A stretch of DNA of 14,015 bases, taken from the NCBI GenBank assembly GCA_014382645.1, contig JACNJI010000217.1:1-14015 (forward strand). Direction: 5' to 3'. Positions 13,613 through 14,015 of this stretch are shown here, piece after piece. A program made the translations under genes and the position numbers. The notes beneath the pieces were generated by a model. The model was given only the letters and a program-made list of their open reading frames with translations, had not been told where the DNA came from and did not search any database. Origin of the DNA: Verrucomicrobiota bacterium. GTDB lineage: Bacteria; Verrucomicrobiota; Verrucomicrobiia; Opitutales; Seribacteraceae. How positions within the stretch are numbered: position 1 is the stretch's first letter; the number at the start of each line of letters is the position of its first letter.

Positions 13613-14015
13613 ATGTCACAAGAAAATACATCGAAACCAGCCAGCAGTGATGTCGAAGCTATCAAGAAGTTGAGAGAGGCTCGAGATCAGATAATAAGCG
13701 AATTGCGCAAGGGGATCGTCGGAATGGATCAGGTTATTGACGAACTCCTGATTTCAATTTTCTCTAAAGGCCATGCACTGCTCGAAGGAGTGCCTGGTCT
13801 CGCCAAAACGCTGTTGATCAGCTCTATATCCGACTGTCTGTCGCTGTCATTCAAGCGTATTCAGTTTACACCAGACCTGATGCCCTCGGACATCACCGGG
13901 ACCGAGATGCTGCAGGACGACCCGGAGACGGGCAAGCGGCACTTCTTGTTCAGCAAGGGGCCGGTCTTCTCGAACATCCTCCTTGCTGATGAGATCAACC
14001 GTACTCCTCCCAAGA
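13613..14015 (+). CDS. MoxR-family AAA+ ATPase, 5' part (runs off the window)
   Basis: From the ATG at 13613 the frame stays open to the window edge, 134 codons. After a polar N-terminus the sequence gives the MoxR opening [20 protein letters not shown], the Walker A loop G59-V-P-G-L-A-K65-T66, the strongly conserved [18 protein letters not shown] (81-98), and the start of Walker B ([13 protein letters not shown], with D126-E127). MoxR ATPases act as chaperone-like motors, often next to a DUF58 protein and VWA-domain proteins that load metals or mature complexes in the envelope; those partners would lie downstream and cannot be seen. The protein is cytoplasmic and unrelated in function to the sulfatase operon, from which a 166-base gap with a stem-loop separates it. 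The start is the first ATG in frame, with no strong ribosome binding site. Confidence 0.93.
   Translation, partial: MSQENTSKPASSDVEAIKKLREARDQIISELRKGIVGMDQVIDELLISIFSKGHALLEGVPGLAKTLLISSISDCLSLSFKRIQFTPDLMPSDITGTEMLQDDPETGKRHFLFSKGPVFSNILLADEINRTPPK

Overview
The window reads like an accessory polysaccharide-degradation region of a PVC-superphylum bacterium, most likely a marine or sediment Verrucomicrobiota. The argument rests on family content: exported formylglycine-type sulfatases, a planctomycete/verrucomicrobial-type haem domain (CxxCH) fused to a SUMF1-like domain, DUF1080, DUF6807, an SHD1-like exported protein, a Tat-exported TIM-barrel 'isomerase' and a MoxR ATPase. Shine-Dalgarno sequences are mostly weak or absent. 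No rRNA, tRNA, CRISPR array or complete insertion sequence was seen. The phylum assignment is an inference from gene families, not from a marker gene.

Left part (1-805). The window opens with the GC-rich C-terminal end of an unrecognised + strand gene (stop at 232-234). A BamE-like small lipoprotein gene follows (readable to 762). Its start codon and signal peptide lie in different frames, and the frame break sits in a 7-bp inverted repeat.

Minus-strand block (4246 down to 805). In transcription order it holds an exported ApbE-type FMN transferase, a 71-residue exported or membrane peptide, a membrane-anchored NTF2-like protein and an exported sulfatase with the uncommon active-site motif CAPYR. 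Between the peptide and the NTF2-like gene, on the opposite strand (readable 2780-3007), lies a previously unlisted orphan sulfatase C-terminal tail, probably a relic of a lost third sulfatase.

Central plus-strand block (4367-8893). It holds an exported protein with two tandem c-type haem domains and a SUMF1-like domain, a DUF1080 protein, a small conserved-looking hypothetical protein and a DUF6807 ('PmoA family') protein. A convergent minus-strand gene (9717-8929) encodes an SHD1-like exported protein. Its start codon sits directly behind a perfect 9-bp hairpin that separates it from a purine-rich ribosome-binding-like sequence.

Right part (9869-14015). A tight plus-strand operon encodes sulfatase 2 (CSPTR), a Tat-exported TIM-barrel isomerase/epimerase-like protein and a SASA-type acetylesterase, with gaps of 18 and 8 bases. 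A stem-loop closes the operon. The 5' part of a MoxR-family AAA+ ATPase gene runs off the right edge.

Taken together, the sulfatases and esterase would strip sulfate and acetyl groups from an exported-phase glycan, and DUF1080 and the TIM-barrel protein could act on oxidised (3-keto) sugars. This is a hypothesis: the window has no glycoside hydrolase, no Gfo/Idh or GMC oxidoreductase, no SusC/D-type transporter and no recognisable formylglycine-generating enzyme. No gene-free gap exceeds about 300 bases; the largest (235-404 and 7278-7501) hold nothing I can support beyond the sites listed.
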